DNA of 64,000 nt from an uncultured Gammaproteobacteria bacterium (GTDB taxonomy: Bacteria; Pseudomonadota; Gammaproteobacteria; HK1), in the NCBI GenBank assembly GCA_947258715.1, contig CAMYJH010000014.1, positions 1 through 64,000 of the forward strand. Reading direction: 5' to 3'. The position numbers and the translations under genes are program-made. Numbering within the stretch: position 1 is the stretch's first letter; every line of letters starts with the position of its first letter. Below the pieces are notes generated by a model. That model saw nothing but the letters and a program-made list of their open reading frames with translations, made no database searches and was not told the DNA's origin. This document shows, in pieces, positions 43,258 to 51,729 of this stretch.

Positions 43258-43872
43258 TCAGCCGGTCTCGTCGGCCAATTCCCGGCAGGCGAGATGATAC
43301 CGCACTTGTCCCGCGCGTTGGCTCTTGAGCAGGCGCCAGCCCGCCGGCAGCACCGGCGCCGGGTCTCCGGCACCGGTCTCCAGATACACCAGGCCGAGGG
43401 GGTTCAAGCGCCCGGATTGGTCGATGCGCGAACACAGTTCTGACACCTCGAAACGACCAAACGGCGGATCCAGAAACAGGATATCGAACCCCGTCTCACC
43501 GGAACCGAGCCATTGGAGGGCATCGGCTTGTATCACCTCTATCTCCTTTGCCTCGAGAACGGCGCAGGCATCGCGCAGCGCGGAGACGGCAATTGGATCC
43601 TGCTCCACCATCACCACATGTTTCGCCCCTCTAGACGCGGCCTCGAAGCCGAGCGCTCCGGTGCCGGCAAACAAATCCAGGCAGCGGCTATTCTCAACTG
43701 CCGGCCCGAGCCACGAAAACAGCGTTTCCCTGACCCGGTCCGGAGTCGGTCTGAGTCCCCGGGCGTCGGCCACTTTGAGTCTGCGACGCTTCCATTTACC
43801 GCCAATGATCCGCACCGATCCGCTAGGAGAGGAATTCCTATTTGCTCGCCCATGTTGTTTCGAAACAGTCAC
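43258..43872 (-). CDS. rsmD: 16S rRNA (guanine-966-N2)-methyltransferase
   Basis: 204 residues. VRIIGGKWKRRRLKV, then LRPTPDRVRETLFSWL, AdoMet-binding CLDLFAGTGALGFEA and DILFLDPPFGRFE (the DPPF catalytic loop) identify RsmD. It methylates G966 of 16S rRNA. It is divergent from ftsY, as in many proteobacteria. Confidence 0.94.
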   Translation of the reverse strand: MTVSKQHGRANRNSSPSGSVRIIGGKWKRRRLKVADARGLRPTPDRVRETLFSWLGPAVENSRCLDLFAGTGALGFEAASRGAKHVVMVEQDPIAVSALRDACAVLEAKEIEVIQADALQWLGSGETGFDILFLDPPFGRFEVSELCSRIDQSGRLNPLGLVYLETGAGDPAPVLPAGWRLLKSQRAGQVRYHLACRELADETG

Positions 43873-44053
43873 GGTTCGAGGTAAAAAAATTAATCCTTGG
43901 GGCCTGCTGATGTTATCGCGTCGCTCTCGGGAACCTACCGATTTCAGCGCCGAAGCAAACTCGACCCATGGTACGATATGGCGGCTTTCCCAGGTACGCG
44001 CCCTGACCGGAAAGCGATTGCTTCAATCGGACAGCGGGCGCAAATTCCAGTAC

Positions 44054-45031
44054 ATGTTCGGACGACAAAAACCTGCAGACGCCGGAAACGACGCCTCGAA
44101 TAAACCTGCATCGGGGCTGGTCTCGCGGCTCGGTGCCGCGCTTGGCCGTACCCGCGGTCGGCTGGTGCAAGGACTTTCCCGGCTTCTTGCCGGCGGAGCC
44201 AAGATCGACGATGCGCTCTTAGACCAGATCGAAGAACTTTTGCTCTCCGCTGACGTCGGGGTTGCCGTCACTACGCGCATCGTGGAAGGCATTCGCAGCG
44301 GAGTTAAAAAGGCGGACGGCGAAGCGGAAGACGCCGTTTTGCGTTCGCTCGAGAAGGAAATGCTTGCGGTGCTCGAACCGGTGGCCACACCGCTCGAGAT
44401 TCCCAGAAAGCTGAGCAGACCGTTTGTCGTACTGGTGGTTGGGGTCAACGGAACCGGAAAGACCACATCTATTGGTAAGCTGGCCTACCGCCTCAGGTCG
44501 GAAGGTCGCTCAGTGATGCTGGCCGCCGGGGATACCTTCCGCGCCGCCGCCATCGAGCAGCTCAAAAGCTGGGGGGAACAAAACCAGGTCGACGTTGTGG
44601 CACAGCATACCGGCGCAGATTCTGCCTCCGTGGTTTACGACGCCCTCCATTCCGCCACCTCGAGTCGAATCGAGGTGGTCATCGCGGATACCGCCGGACG
44701 CCTCCACACCCAGATCGATCTTATGGAGGAGCTGAAGAAGGTCCGTCGCGTGGTGAGTAAGCTAGACCCCGAGGCACCGCATGAGGTGCTGCTGGTGCTC
44801 GACGCAGGCACCGGCCAAAACGCCCTCGCCCAGGCGATCCAATTTCACCAGGCTGTGGGCGTGAGCGGATTATGCATTACCAAGCTCGACGGCACGGCCA
44901 AGGGTGGCGTAATTTTCGCCATCGCGGAGAGTCTTGGCTTGCCCATCCGATACATTGGGGTGGGAGAAGGCGTCGCGGATCTGAAAGAATTCGATGCCCA
45001 CGCCTTCGTTCAGGCGCTGCTTGCAGGCTGA
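44054..45031 (+). CDS. ftsY: Signal recognition particle receptor FtsY
   Basis: About 325 residues from ATG 44054. An upstream frame is open to 43325 but is antisense to rsmD and non-conserved. The NG GTPase domain has G1 VGVNGTGKTTSIGKLA, the DTAGRLHTQ motif and TKLDGTAKGG. The usual long acidic N-terminal A domain is nearly absent, which is normal in many bacteria. It docks signal recognition particle with the translocon. ftsE follows 56 bp on. Confidence 0.94.
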   Translation: MFGRQKPADAGNDASNKPASGLVSRLGAALGRTRGRLVQGLSRLLAGGAKIDDALLDQIEELLLSADVGVAVTTRIVEGIRSGVKKADGEAEDAVLRSLEKEMLAVLEPVATPLEIPRKLSRPFVVLVVGVNGTGKTTSIGKLAYRLRSEGRSVMLAAGDTFRAAAIEQLKSWGEQNQVDVVAQHTGADSASVVYDALHSATSSRIEVVIADTAGRLHTQIDLMEELKKVRRVVSKLDPEAPHEVLLVLDAGTGQNALAQAIQFHQAVGVSGLCITKLDGTAKGGVIFAIAESLGLPIRYIGVGEGVADLKEFDAHAFVQALLAG

Positions 45032-45087
45032 CCTCGGTCATTGCCGTACAACCCCAGCGCATTCCTTGCGACCGGTGACTCAAGGCC

Positions 45088-45750
45088 GTGATCGAGTTTC
45101 ATAACGTCACCAAGCGTTATCGCGGCGGCGTAGAAGCGTTGCGCAACGTCAGTATCCGCATCGACGCCGGGGAAATGGTTTTTCTCACCGGTCACTCGGG
45201 CGCGGGGAAAAGCACCCTGCTTCGCCTCACCACCTTGGTGGAACGCGCCACCCGAGGCCATATCATCATTGGTGGCCACAATTTAACCCGCATTCCGCCA
45301 CGCAAAATTCCCCTCTTTCGCCGCCATATAGGGGTCGTGTTTCAGGACCATCGACTTCTTCGCGACCGCACCGTATTCGATAACGTGGCGCTTCCGCTGG
45401 TGGTTTCTGGCCATGGCCATTCCGAGATCGGCAGACGGGTGCGCGCGGCGCTGGACAAGGTCGACCTGCTGGGCAAAGAGAAACAATTTCCCGTGGTCTT
45501 GTCCGGAGGCGAGCAACAACGCGTAGGGATCGCCCGCGCAGTGGTGCACAAGCCTCCGGTGCTTCTGGCGGACGAGCCCACCGGCAACCTGGACCCCGAC
45601 TTGAGCAAAGAAATCATGGGGCTTTTTGCCCAGTTCAACCAAGTGGGTGTCACCGTGCTTATCGCAACGCACGACCTCGATCTAGTGCACCACTTCGGCG
45701 ATCGCGTGCTTTTGCTTCGCAACGGACAGGTCGTCGACGGGCTAGGATAA
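45088..45750 (+). CDS. ftsE: Cell division ATP-binding protein FtsE
   Basis: 220 residues from GTG 45088. Walker A is TGHSGAGKSTLLRL, the ABC signature LSGGEQQRVGIARA and Walker B VLLADEPTGNLDPD. With FtsX it forms an ABC-type complex regulating septal peptidoglycan hydrolases. It overlaps ftsX by one base (TAATG). Confidence 0.95.
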   Translation: MIEFHNVTKRYRGGVEALRNVSIRIDAGEMVFLTGHSGAGKSTLLRLTTLVERATRGHIIIGGHNLTRIPPRKIPLFRRHIGVVFQDHRLLRDRTVFDNVALPLVVSGHGHSEIGRRVRAALDKVDLLGKEKQFPVVLSGGEQQRVGIARAVVHKPPVLLADEPTGNLDPDLSKEIMGLFAQFNQVGVTVLIATHDLDLVHHFGDRVLLLRNGQVVDGLG

Positions 45751-46739
45751 TGCTGACAAAAGCCAAGCGGGCAAACAAGATCGAAGCGAAATTCGAGCTC
45801 AAGGGTTCGGGAACGCGGATACTTCGGTCATGGTTGGTGCGTCATCTTCAGTCTTTCTTTTTCAGCTTAGGCCTGATGGCGAGGGAGCCCTTGGCAACAC
45901 TCTTGACTGCCGCGGTACTCGGCATCGCGCTGGCGTTGCCGGGTGGGCTCTATCTGCTGTTGGACAACGTCAACCAGTTGACCGGCCACTGGGACAAGGG
46001 AGGACACATTTCGGTGTTTCTGAAGACCGAGGAGTCCGACGCCGCCGCTGAGACGCTAGCGCAGGAGTTGCGCAGCTGGAACGAAATAGCGCGGGTGAGC
46101 GTGATTACTCGTGCAGAGGCGTTGTCCGAGTACCGCAGCATGTCGGGCTTTGCCGAGGTCCTGGATGCTTTTGAAGACAGCAACCCACTTCCTGCCGTGC
46201 TGACTGTCGAGCCGAGGCTCGAGGTTCAGAAGCCCTCCAGGATGAAGGATCTGGTCGCCAGGTTATCCGAGCTGCCGCAGGTGGAGGTTGCGCGATTCGA
46301 TCTGCAGTGGTTGAAACGCCTGGACGCTATCGTCGAAATCGTGCTCCTGGGCGTATATCTGTTGGCCGCGCTGCTGGCGCTGGGGGTTGTTCTCATCATC
46401 GGCAACACGATCCGCCTCGGTATCGAGAACCGGCGTGAAGAAATCGAGATAGCCAACCTCTTCGGCGGCACCAACGCCTTTATTCGGCGTCCTTTTCTCT
46501 ACGGCGGTCTGCTCTACGGGCTTTTCGGCGCCGTCATCGCCTGGGGCATACTCGCGTTGGGATTTGCCCTGCTCCAACCGTCGGTTGCCCGACTGGTCTA
46601 CCTTTACGGCAGTAACTTCGAGCTCGTGGCTCCGTCCGGACCGTGGGCCCTGGCCCTCATCGCCGGCGGCTCCGCCCTGGGGCTGCTGGGCGCCTGGGTG
46701 GCCGTGGGGCGACATTTGAGCACTAGGGCAGGGGATTAG
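45750..46739 (+). CDS. ftsX: Cell division membrane protein FtsX
   Basis: 329 residues. A cytoplasmic tail leads to a first membrane helix (about 45-70), a periplasmic loop with SVFLKTEES and VEPRLEVQKP, and three further helices. The layout is that of FtsX, which transmits FtsE ATPase activity to EnvC-type activators. Its stop precedes the rpoH leader by 155 bp. Confidence 0.94.
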   Translation: MLTKAKRANKIEAKFELKGSGTRILRSWLVRHLQSFFFSLGLMAREPLATLLTAAVLGIALALPGGLYLLLDNVNQLTGHWDKGGHISVFLKTEESDAAAETLAQELRSWNEIARVSVITRAEALSEYRSMSGFAEVLDAFEDSNPLPAVLTVEPRLEVQKPSRMKDLVARLSELPQVEVARFDLQWLKRLDAIVEIVLLGVYLLAALLALGVVLIIGNTIRLGIENRREEIEIANLFGGTNAFIRRPFLYGGLLYGLFGAVIAWGILALGFALLQPSVARLVYLYGSNFELVAPSGPWALALIAGGSALGLLGAWVAVGRHLSTRAGD

Positions 46740-46831
46740 ATCGTCGCCCCGCTGAACAATTAAATTCAATGAAATCAACAGTTAAGAGTGTTTCTCGGGC
46801 ACTGCCCGCGGGACGGGAACTCAGAATCCGT

Positions 46832-46858
46832 CTGGCACTCAAACGCACTGAGTGCTAA
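46832..46858 (+). promoter_or_regulatory. CIRCE-like (HrcA) operator upstream of rpoH
   Basis: CTGGCACTC (46832-46840), a 9-base spacer, GAGTGCTAA (46850-46858). The right arm is a perfect match to the CIRCE consensus TTAGCACTC-N9-GAGTGCTAA and the left arm matches seven of nine. CIRCE is the binding site of the heat-shock repressor HrcA. It lies about 36 bp before the rpoH start, in the 5' leader or promoter. hrcA is not in the window. Confidence 0.6.
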
Positions 46859-46894
46859 CATCAATCCTCGTGGAACCGGAGGTTTTTCACCCCC

Positions 46895-47749
46895 ATGACG
46901 AAATCACTGAATTTAGCTTTAGTCGCCCCCACCGGCAGCCCAGAGGCTTACCGCGCCGCGGTCAACAACTTCCCGCTGCTGAGCGCCGAAGAGGAGCGGC
47001 AGCTGGCCGAGCGCTACAGCCGGGACAACGATCTGGATGCCGCCTGGCAGCTGGTGCTTTCGCACCTTCGCTTCGTGGTGCGGATTGCCCGCGGCTACAA
47101 CGGCTACGGCTTGGCCGAGGCCGATTTGATTCAGGAAGGCAACATCGGTCTGATGAAGGCGGTCAAGCGTTTCGACCCGTCCGTGGGCGTTCGACTGGTC
47201 TCCTTTGCGGTGCACTGGATCCGGGCTGAAATCCACGAGTTCATTCTACGAAACTGGCGTATCGTCAAAGTTGCCACCACCAAGGCGCAACGCAAGCTTT
47301 TCTTCAATCTGCGCAGCGCCAAGAAGCGCCTTGGCTGGATGAACAAGGAAGAAGTCGACGCCGTGGCAGAGGATCTGGGCGTGAATTCGGCCACGGTAAT
47401 GGAGATGGAGCAGCGTTTGAACGCTCATGACGCCTCATTCGATCCCCAAGTCAGTCAGGACGCTGATAGCGACTACCTCGCCCCGGCGGGGTATCTCGAG
47501 GATCTGCGCTTCGAGCCCAGTCAGCAGGCCGAAGACGACGACTGGGAGAGTCACAGCGGCGATCGTCTCGAGAGCGCCATGGGGCGCCTAGACGAACGCA
47601 GCCGCGTCATCATCGAGAAACGTTGGCTGAGCGAGGAGAAATCGACGCTACAGGATCTCGCCGACCGCTTCGGCGTCTCCGCCGAACGTATCCGGCAGCT
47701 TGAAAAGAACGCCATGAAGAAGCTCAAAACCGTAATGCAAGCGGCTTAA
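46895..47749 (+). CDS. rpoH: Heat-shock sigma factor RpoH (sigma-32)
   Basis: 284 residues. The sigma-70 regions are clear: 2.1-2.4 ([35 protein letters not shown]), the RpoH box [16 protein letters not shown], and 4.2 ([26 protein letters not shown]). It directs transcription of chaperone and protease genes. It sits after ftsYEX as in other Gammaproteobacteria. CGGAGG lies 12 bases before ATG. Confidence 0.95.
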   Translation: MTKSLNLALVAPTGSPEAYRAAVNNFPLLSAEEERQLAERYSRDNDLDAAWQLVLSHLRFVVRIARGYNGYGLAEADLIQEGNIGLMKAVKRFDPSVGVRLVSFAVHWIRAEIHEFILRNWRIVKVATTKAQRKLFFNLRSAKKRLGWMNKEEVDAVAEDLGVNSATVMEMEQRLNAHDASFDPQVSQDADSDYLAPAGYLEDLRFEPSQQAEDDDWESHSGDRLESAMGRLDERSRVIIEKRWLSEEKSTLQDLADRFGVSAERIRQLEKNAMKKLKTVMQAA

Positions 47750-47771
47750 ACTCGAAGCTCTGACAAATATA

Positions 47772-47799
47772 AACGGCCTCCAACCGGAGGCCGTTTTTT
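47772..47799. terminator. Bidirectional terminator, rpoH / ctaB
   Basis: AACGGCCTCC (47772-47781), loop AACC, GGAGGCCGTT (47786-47795) then T4, with A-rich sequence on the other side. It can stop rpoH on the plus strand and ctaB on the minus strand. Confidence 0.9.
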
Positions 47800-47823
47800 C
47801 GTCTATGGTCGATCTTTCGACCC

Positions 47824-48741
47824 TCAGCCGACCAGAATTGGAAAGTAGTGATCGATGAGCAGCGCGGCGAAAAGGCCGCTTAAGTAGTGAATGGAATACT
47901 TGAAGGTCCTGTACGGGGCCCGTTTGTCCTCACCACGGTAGAGCACTAGGGCCTGGTAGAGAAAGCCTGCGCCCAAGATTAAGCTCGCCGCCAGATAGAG
48001 CACGCCGCTCATCCGGGTCACGAACGGCAACAGGCTGATGACGATCAGGACAAGCGTGTACAACAGCACGTAGGTTCGAGTGAAAGCAACCCCGTGAGTC
48101 ACCGGCAGCATGGGAATGTCGGCCCGCGCGTAGTCGTCCTTTCTGTGAATCGCCAGCGCCCAGAAGTGGGGCGGAGTCCAGGCAAAAATGATCAGGAAAA
48201 GCAGCAGGGCGTGAGGATCGACGCTTCCCGTCACCGCGGTCCAGCCGAGCACCGGAGGCATGGCCCCCGCGGCGCCGCCGATGACAATGTTCTGCGGGGT
48301 GCGCCATTTGAGAAAAACGGTGTACACCACCGAGTAACCGATCATGGAGGCAAAGGCCAAAACGGCGGTCAACGGGTTGACCATGGAAACCAGCATCAGC
48401 ATTGATCCGAGGCAAAGCACAGCGGCAAATACCACCGCGCGCATGGTGTCCAGGCGCCCCGTCGGCAGCGGCCGACCGCGGGTACGCGCCATAACGGCAT
48501 CGATGCGCCGGTCGGCGATGTGGTTGATGGCAGCCCCCGCCGAGGCGGCGAGCCCGATGCCTGCAGTTCCGAACAACAGGGCCGCTAGAGGAACCATGCC
48601 GTCGGTGGATAAAAACATGCCGATGACCGCGGTGAAAACGATTAGAGACACCACCCGCGGCTTGCACAACGCCACGTATTCACGCCACGCCGGTATTACA
48701 TCGGCGCGCTGATGGGGTTCGCTGATGAAGTGTTCGCGCAT
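47824..48741 (-). CDS. ctaB: Protoheme IX farnesyltransferase (heme O synthase)
   Basis: 305 residues with eight or nine membrane helices. The prenyltransferase Asp-rich motif is seen as INHIADRRIDAVMARTRGRPLPTG and the second as WTPPHFWALAIHRKDDYARADIPMLP. It adds the farnesyl group to protoheme to give heme O, the substrate for CtaA. It is 36 bp downstream of ctaA and closes this operon. Confidence 0.95.
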   Translation of the reverse strand: MREHFISEPHQRADVIPAWREYVALCKPRVVSLIVFTAVIGMFLSTDGMVPLAALLFGTAGIGLAASAGAAINHIADRRIDAVMARTRGRPLPTGRLDTMRAVVFAAVLCLGSMLMLVSMVNPLTAVLAFASMIGYSVVYTVFLKWRTPQNIVIGGAAGAMPPVLGWTAVTGSVDPHALLLFLIIFAWTPPHFWALAIHRKDDYARADIPMLPVTHGVAFTRTYVLLYTLVLIVISLLPFVTRMSGVLYLAASLILGAGFLYQALVLYRGEDKRAPYRTFKYSIHYLSGLFAALLIDHYFPILVG

Positions 48742-48777
48742 GCCTATGTGAAAATTTCCCTTCCGCCGATCGGCCTT

Positions 48778-49803
48778 TTAAGACGCCATCTTGGGCGGAG
48801 CCGCCATATGATACACGCTGACTGTTGACAGCAGCAGCAGCGTGGCCATCGCGTTGTGACCTACGGCAAGGCCAAGCGGTAGCTGAAGCAAGACGTTTCC
48901 AATGCCGAGCGAGACCTGCGCCACCAATAGCACCAGCATGATGCCGGCGCAGCCGGCCAGGCGACGGTCGAGACCCGAACGCATCAGGTACACGGCGACG
49001 AATCCGAGATAAACAAAAGTGACCAGCGCCCCCAAGCGGTGCGCTAGGTGTATGGCTACGCGGGCCTCCGTGGCCAGCACCCCGCCCTCGTAATTCTGCC
49101 CCACACCCCGCCACGGCAAAAAAGCCTCTGCGAAGGCCACCTCGGGCCAGACCTTGCCCTGGCAAAGGGGAAAGTCCACGCAGGCGAGCGCGGCGTAATT
49201 GGCGCTGGTCCAGCCCCCGAGCCCAATCTGCACCAGCAGCACCACAATTGCCGCCGCGGCAAGCCGCCGCGGCAAGCCCAAGCGCTGCGTCAGTAACCCG
49301 CCGTTCACTGCCGGCGCAGATCTGTGGCGCAGAAATACCCACCAGCAGAGCGCGGCTGTAGTCAGCCCGCCGAGAAGATGCGCCACCACCACCAGCGGTT
49401 TGAGCAACAGGGTTACGGTCCACATACCGAGAAGGGCTTGAAACACGACCAGCGCCACCAGCAGCAGCGGAATCGTGACCTGCTGGGCGGGATCGCGACG
49501 CCGCTTATAGGCCGCCAACGCCATTACGAAGATAGCCAGCGCCAATACTCCCGCCAGGTAGCGGTGGATCATTTCCTTCCAGGCCCGCTCGGCGTCAACC
49601 GGTCTTTCGGGATAGGCGAGATTGGCGCTGGCCACGTCTTTCTCATCCGCCGGCACCAGGAGTTGACCGTAGCAGCCCGGCCAGTCAGGGCACGACAGTC
49701 CGGCATGGGACAACCGCACGTAGGCACCAAGCACCACCACCACCAGCGCCAGGCCGACGGTTAACGCCGAGATGCCTGAGAATATTTTGCTGCCCGACAC
49801 CAC
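48778..49803 (-). CDS. ctaA: Heme A synthase (COX15/CtaA family)
   Basis: 341 residues in the membrane with eight helices. Heme-ligand and signature segments are visible: RLSHAGLSCPDWPGCYGQ, EMIHRYLAGVLAL, VVAHLLGGLTTAAL and AIHLAHRLGALVTF. It oxidises heme O to heme A, needed by aa3 oxidase. It starts with adjacent GTG codons directly at the stop of the SCO-like gene. Confidence 0.93.
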   Translation of the reverse strand: MVSGSKIFSGISALTVGLALVVVVLGAYVRLSHAGLSCPDWPGCYGQLLVPADEKDVASANLAYPERPVDAERAWKEMIHRYLAGVLALAIFVMALAAYKRRRDPAQQVTIPLLLVALVVFQALLGMWTVTLLLKPLVVVAHLLGGLTTAALCWWVFLRHRSAPAVNGGLLTQRLGLPRRLAAAAIVVLLVQIGLGGWTSANYAALACVDFPLCQGKVWPEVAFAEAFLPWRGVGQNYEGGVLATEARVAIHLAHRLGALVTFVYLGFVAVYLMRSGLDRRLAGCAGIMLVLLVAQVSLGIGNVLLQLPLGLAVGHNAMATLLLLSTVSVYHMAAPPKMAS

Positions 49804-50403
49804 TCAGCCAATCTTGGAAATTCTTAATAACCGTTTTAGATCCTTAATCAGGCCCGCGGGGTCGGCGTCAGCCCGGTACCACATAATCAGGTAGCCCTGG
49901 GGATCGACGATATAGATCTCGGCCTGGCCCAATGCCGGACGCGGGCGCACGATCCATTCCCGCTCGGCCGCAATCACCGTAAGCGCCGGATCATAGGCAA
50001 GTAACCTCTCGGCGGCCTCTTTGGCTACCGGTCTGGGCGCAACCACCAGCCTTTGGACCCGCTCCATGTCCTTGCCCATGGCATAGCGGCTTTGACGCAT
50101 GCGGTAGACGGCTTGATCGCACTCGGCCAAACACGCCGAGGGCTCGATATAGACCAGCGTCCACTTGCCCCTAATCAGGGTCTCGTCGACAGGGGCGCCG
50201 TCGACAGCGGTGAGCGTCGAGACTTCGAAGCGTTTTGCCGGCTCGATCAATTGACCGTGATTGGTCTTTCCGAAAGGAAGCCAACGGGGCAGCTCCACGT
50301 TCAGCGTCCAGGCGAACAAAATCGGCAGAAAAAAGAACGCGAACAAAGCGACCAGGACGAGTTGGGCCTTAAGCGGTGATTTGCGCGTGGGAGCTTCAGT
50401 CAC
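49804..50403 (-). CDS. SCO-like membrane-anchored thioredoxin-fold protein
   Basis: 199 residues. An N-terminal membrane anchor (about 14-34) precedes a thioredoxin-like domain. The SCO copper-binding pair is present as SACLAEC (CxxxC) near residue 89. SCO proteins also need a His, normally just before a YLIDP-type strand; the matching position here reads LGQAEIYIVDPQG with Gln and no His. It may transfer reducing power rather than copper, or use another ligand. Its operon place, between surf1 and ctaA, fits a cytochrome oxidase assembly role. It overlaps surf1 by 8 bases. Confidence 0.8.
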   Translation of the reverse strand: MTEAPTRKSPLKAQLVLVALFAFFFLPILFAWTLNVELPRWLPFGKTNHGQLIEPAKRFEVSTLTAVDGAPVDETLIRGKWTLVYIEPSACLAECDQAVYRMRQSRYAMGKDMERVQRLVVAPRPVAKEAAERLLAYDPALTVIAAEREWIVRPRPALGQAEIYIVDPQGYLIMWYRADADPAGLIKDLKRLLRISKIG

Positions 50404-51148
50404 TGTCGCTGCGTTTCAGGTTGACCAGGATGTAGATAAGTGCCAAAGCTGTGCCCAGTGCGAACCACTGGAATGCGTACGCCTGGTGCCCCTCGACGGA
50501 AATGCCGTAATAGGGCTTCCACTCGCGCACGAATCCGGCTGGCGTATCGGGGTCCAGCAGCACCACCTGGGGAAGCAGTGAAATGCCGAGCTGCTTAGCC
50601 ATAGGCTCGAGCTCCACCCGTTGGACAATCTTCGGCCACTGCCGCTGTTCGTATCCGGACGAGCCGAGCAACAGCGGCGATTTTCGGGGAGCGTCGAAGG
50701 CACCGCTGAGTCGCAACTCCGTCGAAGGCACCGGCAACGCCGGCGACCGGTCCCGCCGTTCACCCAAAGGGACCCACCCGCGATTGACCAGCACGCCGCC
50801 GGCCGCGCCGCCGGGAATGAATGCCGTCAGCACCTGGAAGCCCGCAATCCCGTTCCGGGTCCGATTGTCCAGCAAGTATTGGCGCGCGCCGTCGAAACGG
50901 CCGCTCATGGTGACCCGTCTATAGGCCAGCGCAGAGGAGTCGGTGCCAAGGTGAATGGAACTCCAGCGCGCAGCGTCGATCTCCAGCGGCGGCGCCTCGA
51001 TACGCCGGGCAACGGTTTGCTCAATGCTCCGCTTCGCTTCCGCGCGTCCAAGCTGCCACACGCCGAGACCGGTCAGCAGCGGCACCAAAACAGCGGTTAC
51101 CAGCGTTGGCACCAGCGCGGGAGAAAACCTGTACCTTCCGATGCGCAT
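50396..51148 (-). CDS. SURF1-family cytochrome oxidase assembly protein
   Basis: 250 residues with a membrane helix at each end (about 12-30 and 225-243). Hallmarks are LGVWQLGRAEAKR near the start, LLDNRTRNGIAGFQVLTAF, VLVNRGWVPLGERR and a C-terminal HQAYAFQWFALG segment. SURF1 helps insert heme A in subunit I. It heads the surf1-SCO-like-ctaA-ctaB run on the minus strand. Confidence 0.92.
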   Translation of the reverse strand: MRIGRYRFSPALVPTLVTAVLVPLLTGLGVWQLGRAEAKRSIEQTVARRIEAPPLEIDAARWSSIHLGTDSSALAYRRVTMSGRFDGARQYLLDNRTRNGIAGFQVLTAFIPGGAAGGVLVNRGWVPLGERRDRSPALPVPSTELRLSGAFDAPRKSPLLLGSSGYEQRQWPKIVQRVELEPMAKQLGISLLPQVVLLDPDTPAGFVREWKPYYGISVEGHQAYAFQWFALGTALALIYILVNLKRSDSD

Positions 51149-51235
51149 TAGCCGAAAAAATCAGTCCCTGCTTTGAACCATGCCCTGAGAACGCTTCAGT
51201 TATACTGTCCTTTTAAAAATCCCCCAACCGAACCG

Positions 51236-51445
51236 ATGCTAAGCAAAATCCTCGTCATCGCCATTTTCATCGCCGTCCTTGCAAGCCTCGCCTCGGCGCT
51301 GGTGTTCTTGATCAAGGACCGCGGTGGATCCACGCGAACCGCCAAAGCGCTCACCGTGCGTGTAGGGATCTCCATCGGACTTTTTACCCTCCTGTTCTTG
51401 CTCTGGTGGTTCGGGCTCATCACGCCTCACGGTATACAGCGCTAG
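51236..51445 (+). CDS. Twin-helix membrane protein (DUF2909 family)
   Basis: 69 residues from ATG 51236: two helices (about 5-26 and 41-62) joined by a short basic loop (KDRGGSTRTAKALTVRV). Small proteins of this type lie beside cox genes in other Gammaproteobacteria, in opposite orientation as here. The function is unknown; an oxidase-linked role is suggested only by position. Confidence 0.85.
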   Translation: MLSKILVIAIFIAVLASLASALVFLIKDRGGSTRTAKALTVRVGISIGLFTLLFLLWWFGLITPHGIQR

Positions 51446-51537
51446 CAGTCGCTCGAGAGACTCCGTTTGGCGCTCGGCTGATACGGGCGGAGACATCGCC
51501 CGAACCCTCATTGCCTATCTCCCTCCTTGTCTGCCCC

Positions 51538-51568
51538 CAGGGTTCCGCAGGGAGGGGAGGGAACCCTG
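51538..51568. repeat. Perfect 9-bp inverted repeat
   Basis: CAGGGTTCC (51538-51546) and GGAACCCTG (51560-51568) with a 13-base purine-rich loop, about 90 bp past the DUF2909 gene. It has no U-run, so it may be an attenuator-like stem or a protein site rather than a terminator. Confidence 0.55.
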
Positions 51569-51681
51569 CCGAAGACGACTGAAGCTTACGATTTGCCGAC
51601 CGCGAATTTCGCCAAAACTCCGGTTGAGAGTCGAGGAAGATCAATATTCCACATTTTGACGGCGGGTTGGGCGCGTCAAAT

Positions 51682-51711
51682 AAAAAAAGGCGTCCGGCCG
51701 GACGCCTTTTT
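51682..51711. terminator. Bidirectional terminator between DUF2909 gene and coxC
   Basis: An A-run, GGCGTCC-GGCC-GGACGCC and a T-run make a nearly perfect palindrome that would stop transcription from both sides: the plus-strand DUF2909 gene and the minus-strand cox operon, which ends at 51730. Confidence 0.92.
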
Positions 51712-51729
51712 GATGCTCTATGCGCCCGA

